Shown piece after piece: positions 5,888-6,368 of a stretch of 6,368 nucleotides of DNA. This stretch comes from Candidatus Kuenenia stuttgartensis (GTDB taxonomy: Bacteria; Bacteroidota; Bacteroidia; Flavobacteriales_D; Crocinitomicaceae), in NCBI GenBank assembly GCA_943326025.2, contig CALPRR020000146.1, positions 1 through 6,368 of the forward strand. Direction: 5' to 3'. How positions within the stretch are numbered: the first letter of the stretch is position 1; each line of letters begins with the position of its first letter. The notes under the pieces were generated by a model. It was not told the origin of the DNA. It saw nothing but the letters and a program-made list of their open reading frames with translations, and searched no databases. A program made the position numbers and the translations under genes.

Positions 5888-5911
5888 TAACCTATTTAAT
5901 ATGTTACAAAT
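5883..5911. promoter_or_regulatory. 29-bp palindrome, candidate autoregulatory operator
   Basis: ATTTGTAAC (5883-5891) and GTTACAAAT (5903-5911) are perfect inverted 9-bp arms. The interval is also symmetric (TATT-T-AATA around the centre at 5897), leaving a single mismatched pair, 5892/5902. In total 13 of 14 positions per arm match. It covers the -7 element, the predicted transcription start and both possible ATGs (5901, 5910). That is the classic placement for self-repression by a Cro/CI-type regulator. Binding itself is inferred. Confidence 0.6.
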
Positions 5912-6302
5912 GTCAATTCAAAACAGACTTCATTTAATATTAAAGATGCACAATATTACAGCATCTTCATTTGCAGATACGATTGGTGTTCAGCGATCAA
6001 ATGTAAGTCATGTATTGGGGGGTAGAAATAAACCAAGTTTAGATTTTCTAGAAAAAACGTTGAATTCATTTCCAAGAGTAAATGCTTCATGGCTCATCAC
6101 TGGAAAAATGCCAGTTAATGGAATTGAAAATAATGAAACGAATAAAGATTCTAATAAAACTATAGAGGCTCAAAAAAATGAAGTAAATCCTTTAAAAACT
6201 GTTGATGTAGAAATATCTAACACAAATGAAACTTTAAGTGAAATAGAGAAAATCCTAGTTTTCTATAAAGACAAAACATTCAAAGAATATTTTCCAAAAT
6301 AA
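5910..6302 (+). CDS. Cro/CI-like (XRE family) HTH transcriptional regulator
   Basis: The product is a 130-aa DNA-binding protein of the XRE family as found in flavobacteria. The N-terminal domain (about 1-65) carries the helix-turn-helix ASSFADTIGVQRSNVSHVLG (18-37), then GRNKPSLDFLEKTL and the closing FPRVNASWLITGKM block. The more usual motif is LSGRNKPS; here Gly replaces Ser (residue 38). An Asn/Lys/Glu-rich linker (about 68-105) leads to a C-terminal EIEKILVFYKDKTFKEYFP segment (111-129), a beta-hairpin-like tail I recognise from related flavobacterial regulators. The ATG at 5910 fits the usual N-terminus. ATG 5901 (133 aa) is the alternative, and TTG 5877 is rejected because it precedes the promoter core. 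It has its own promoter and a palindrome over its start, suggesting autoregulation. Confidence 0.88.
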   Translation: MSIQNRLHLILKMHNITASSFADTIGVQRSNVSHVLGGRNKPSLDFLEKTLNSFPRVNASWLITGKMPVNGIENNETNKDSNKTIEAQKNEVNPLKTVDVEISNTNETLSEIEKILVFYKDKTFKEYFPK

Positions 6303-6368
6303 GATTCGCAAGCAGCTATGAACTTTCAACTATTATCTCTGCACTAAAAAAATCAGCTAATTACACCA

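Noticed and set aside
5877..5909. TTG start codon for the HTH regulator
   Set aside because: It lies upstream of the -7 element and the predicted transcription start. The ATGs at 5901 and 5910 fit the family N-terminus.
6303..6368. Possible start of a further gene, ATG at 6317
   Set aside because: The frame closes after nine codons. No terminator, promoter or RNA fold is convincing in this last stretch.

Overview
The window looks like a chromosomal segment of a low-GC member of the Bacteroidota, most likely class Flavobacteriia. Three things point there. The housekeeping proteins (RsmE, DNA polymerase III delta, DUF4159, MeaB) have flavobacterial-style sequences. Start codons generally lack Shine-Dalgarno sequences. 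Three promoter elements match the Bacteroidota -7 consensus TAnnTTTG. I do not assign a genus.

Layout, left to right. (1) Positions 1-65 hold most of a tRNA-Leu(GAG) gene on the minus strand, cut by the window edge, with a -7 promoter element at 80-87. (2) An AT-rich spacer carries four CAAAATT copies. (3) Positions 174-2588 form a minus-strand cluster read holA, rsmE, DUF4159 gene. holA and rsmE overlap by one base (TAATG). A GC-rich palindromic element, CCCCCT-CCAA-AGGGGG, lies between rsmE and the DUF4159 gene and creates a false N-terminal extension of the latter. (4) Positions 2589-2780 are an AT-rich divergent spacer ending in the meaB promoter, which sits so close to the ATG that the mRNA may be leaderless. 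(5) Positions 2781-5329 form a tight plus-strand operon: meaB (G3E-type chaperone GTPase), a 69-aa S4 RNA-binding protein overlapping it by 17 nt, and, one base later, a secreted 433-aa protein with collagen-like Gly-X-Y tracts. A strong intrinsic terminator with a GAAA tetraloop follows at 5356-5386. (6) Positions 5387-5581 hold no gene but do hold a dyad at 5491-5535. A 65-aa orphan gene follows at 5582-5779 with its own terminator at 5802-5829. (7) A Cro/CI-like HTH regulator (5910-6302) is preceded by repeated TTTGTAAC motifs and a 29-bp near-perfect palindrome spanning its promoter and start codon. Positions 6303-6368 contain nothing I can support.

Most of the window is core information processing: leucine decoding, replication clamp loading, 16S rRNA methylation and RNA binding. 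No mobile element, CRISPR array or phage gene is visible. The least explained parts are the secreted Gly-X-Y protein co-transcribed with meaB and the S4 gene, and the self-contained regulator module at the right end, whose palindrome is a good candidate autoregulatory operator. Its half-site recurs in the meaB promoter and upstream of the orphan small gene. I see no clear evidence of a wholly new system.
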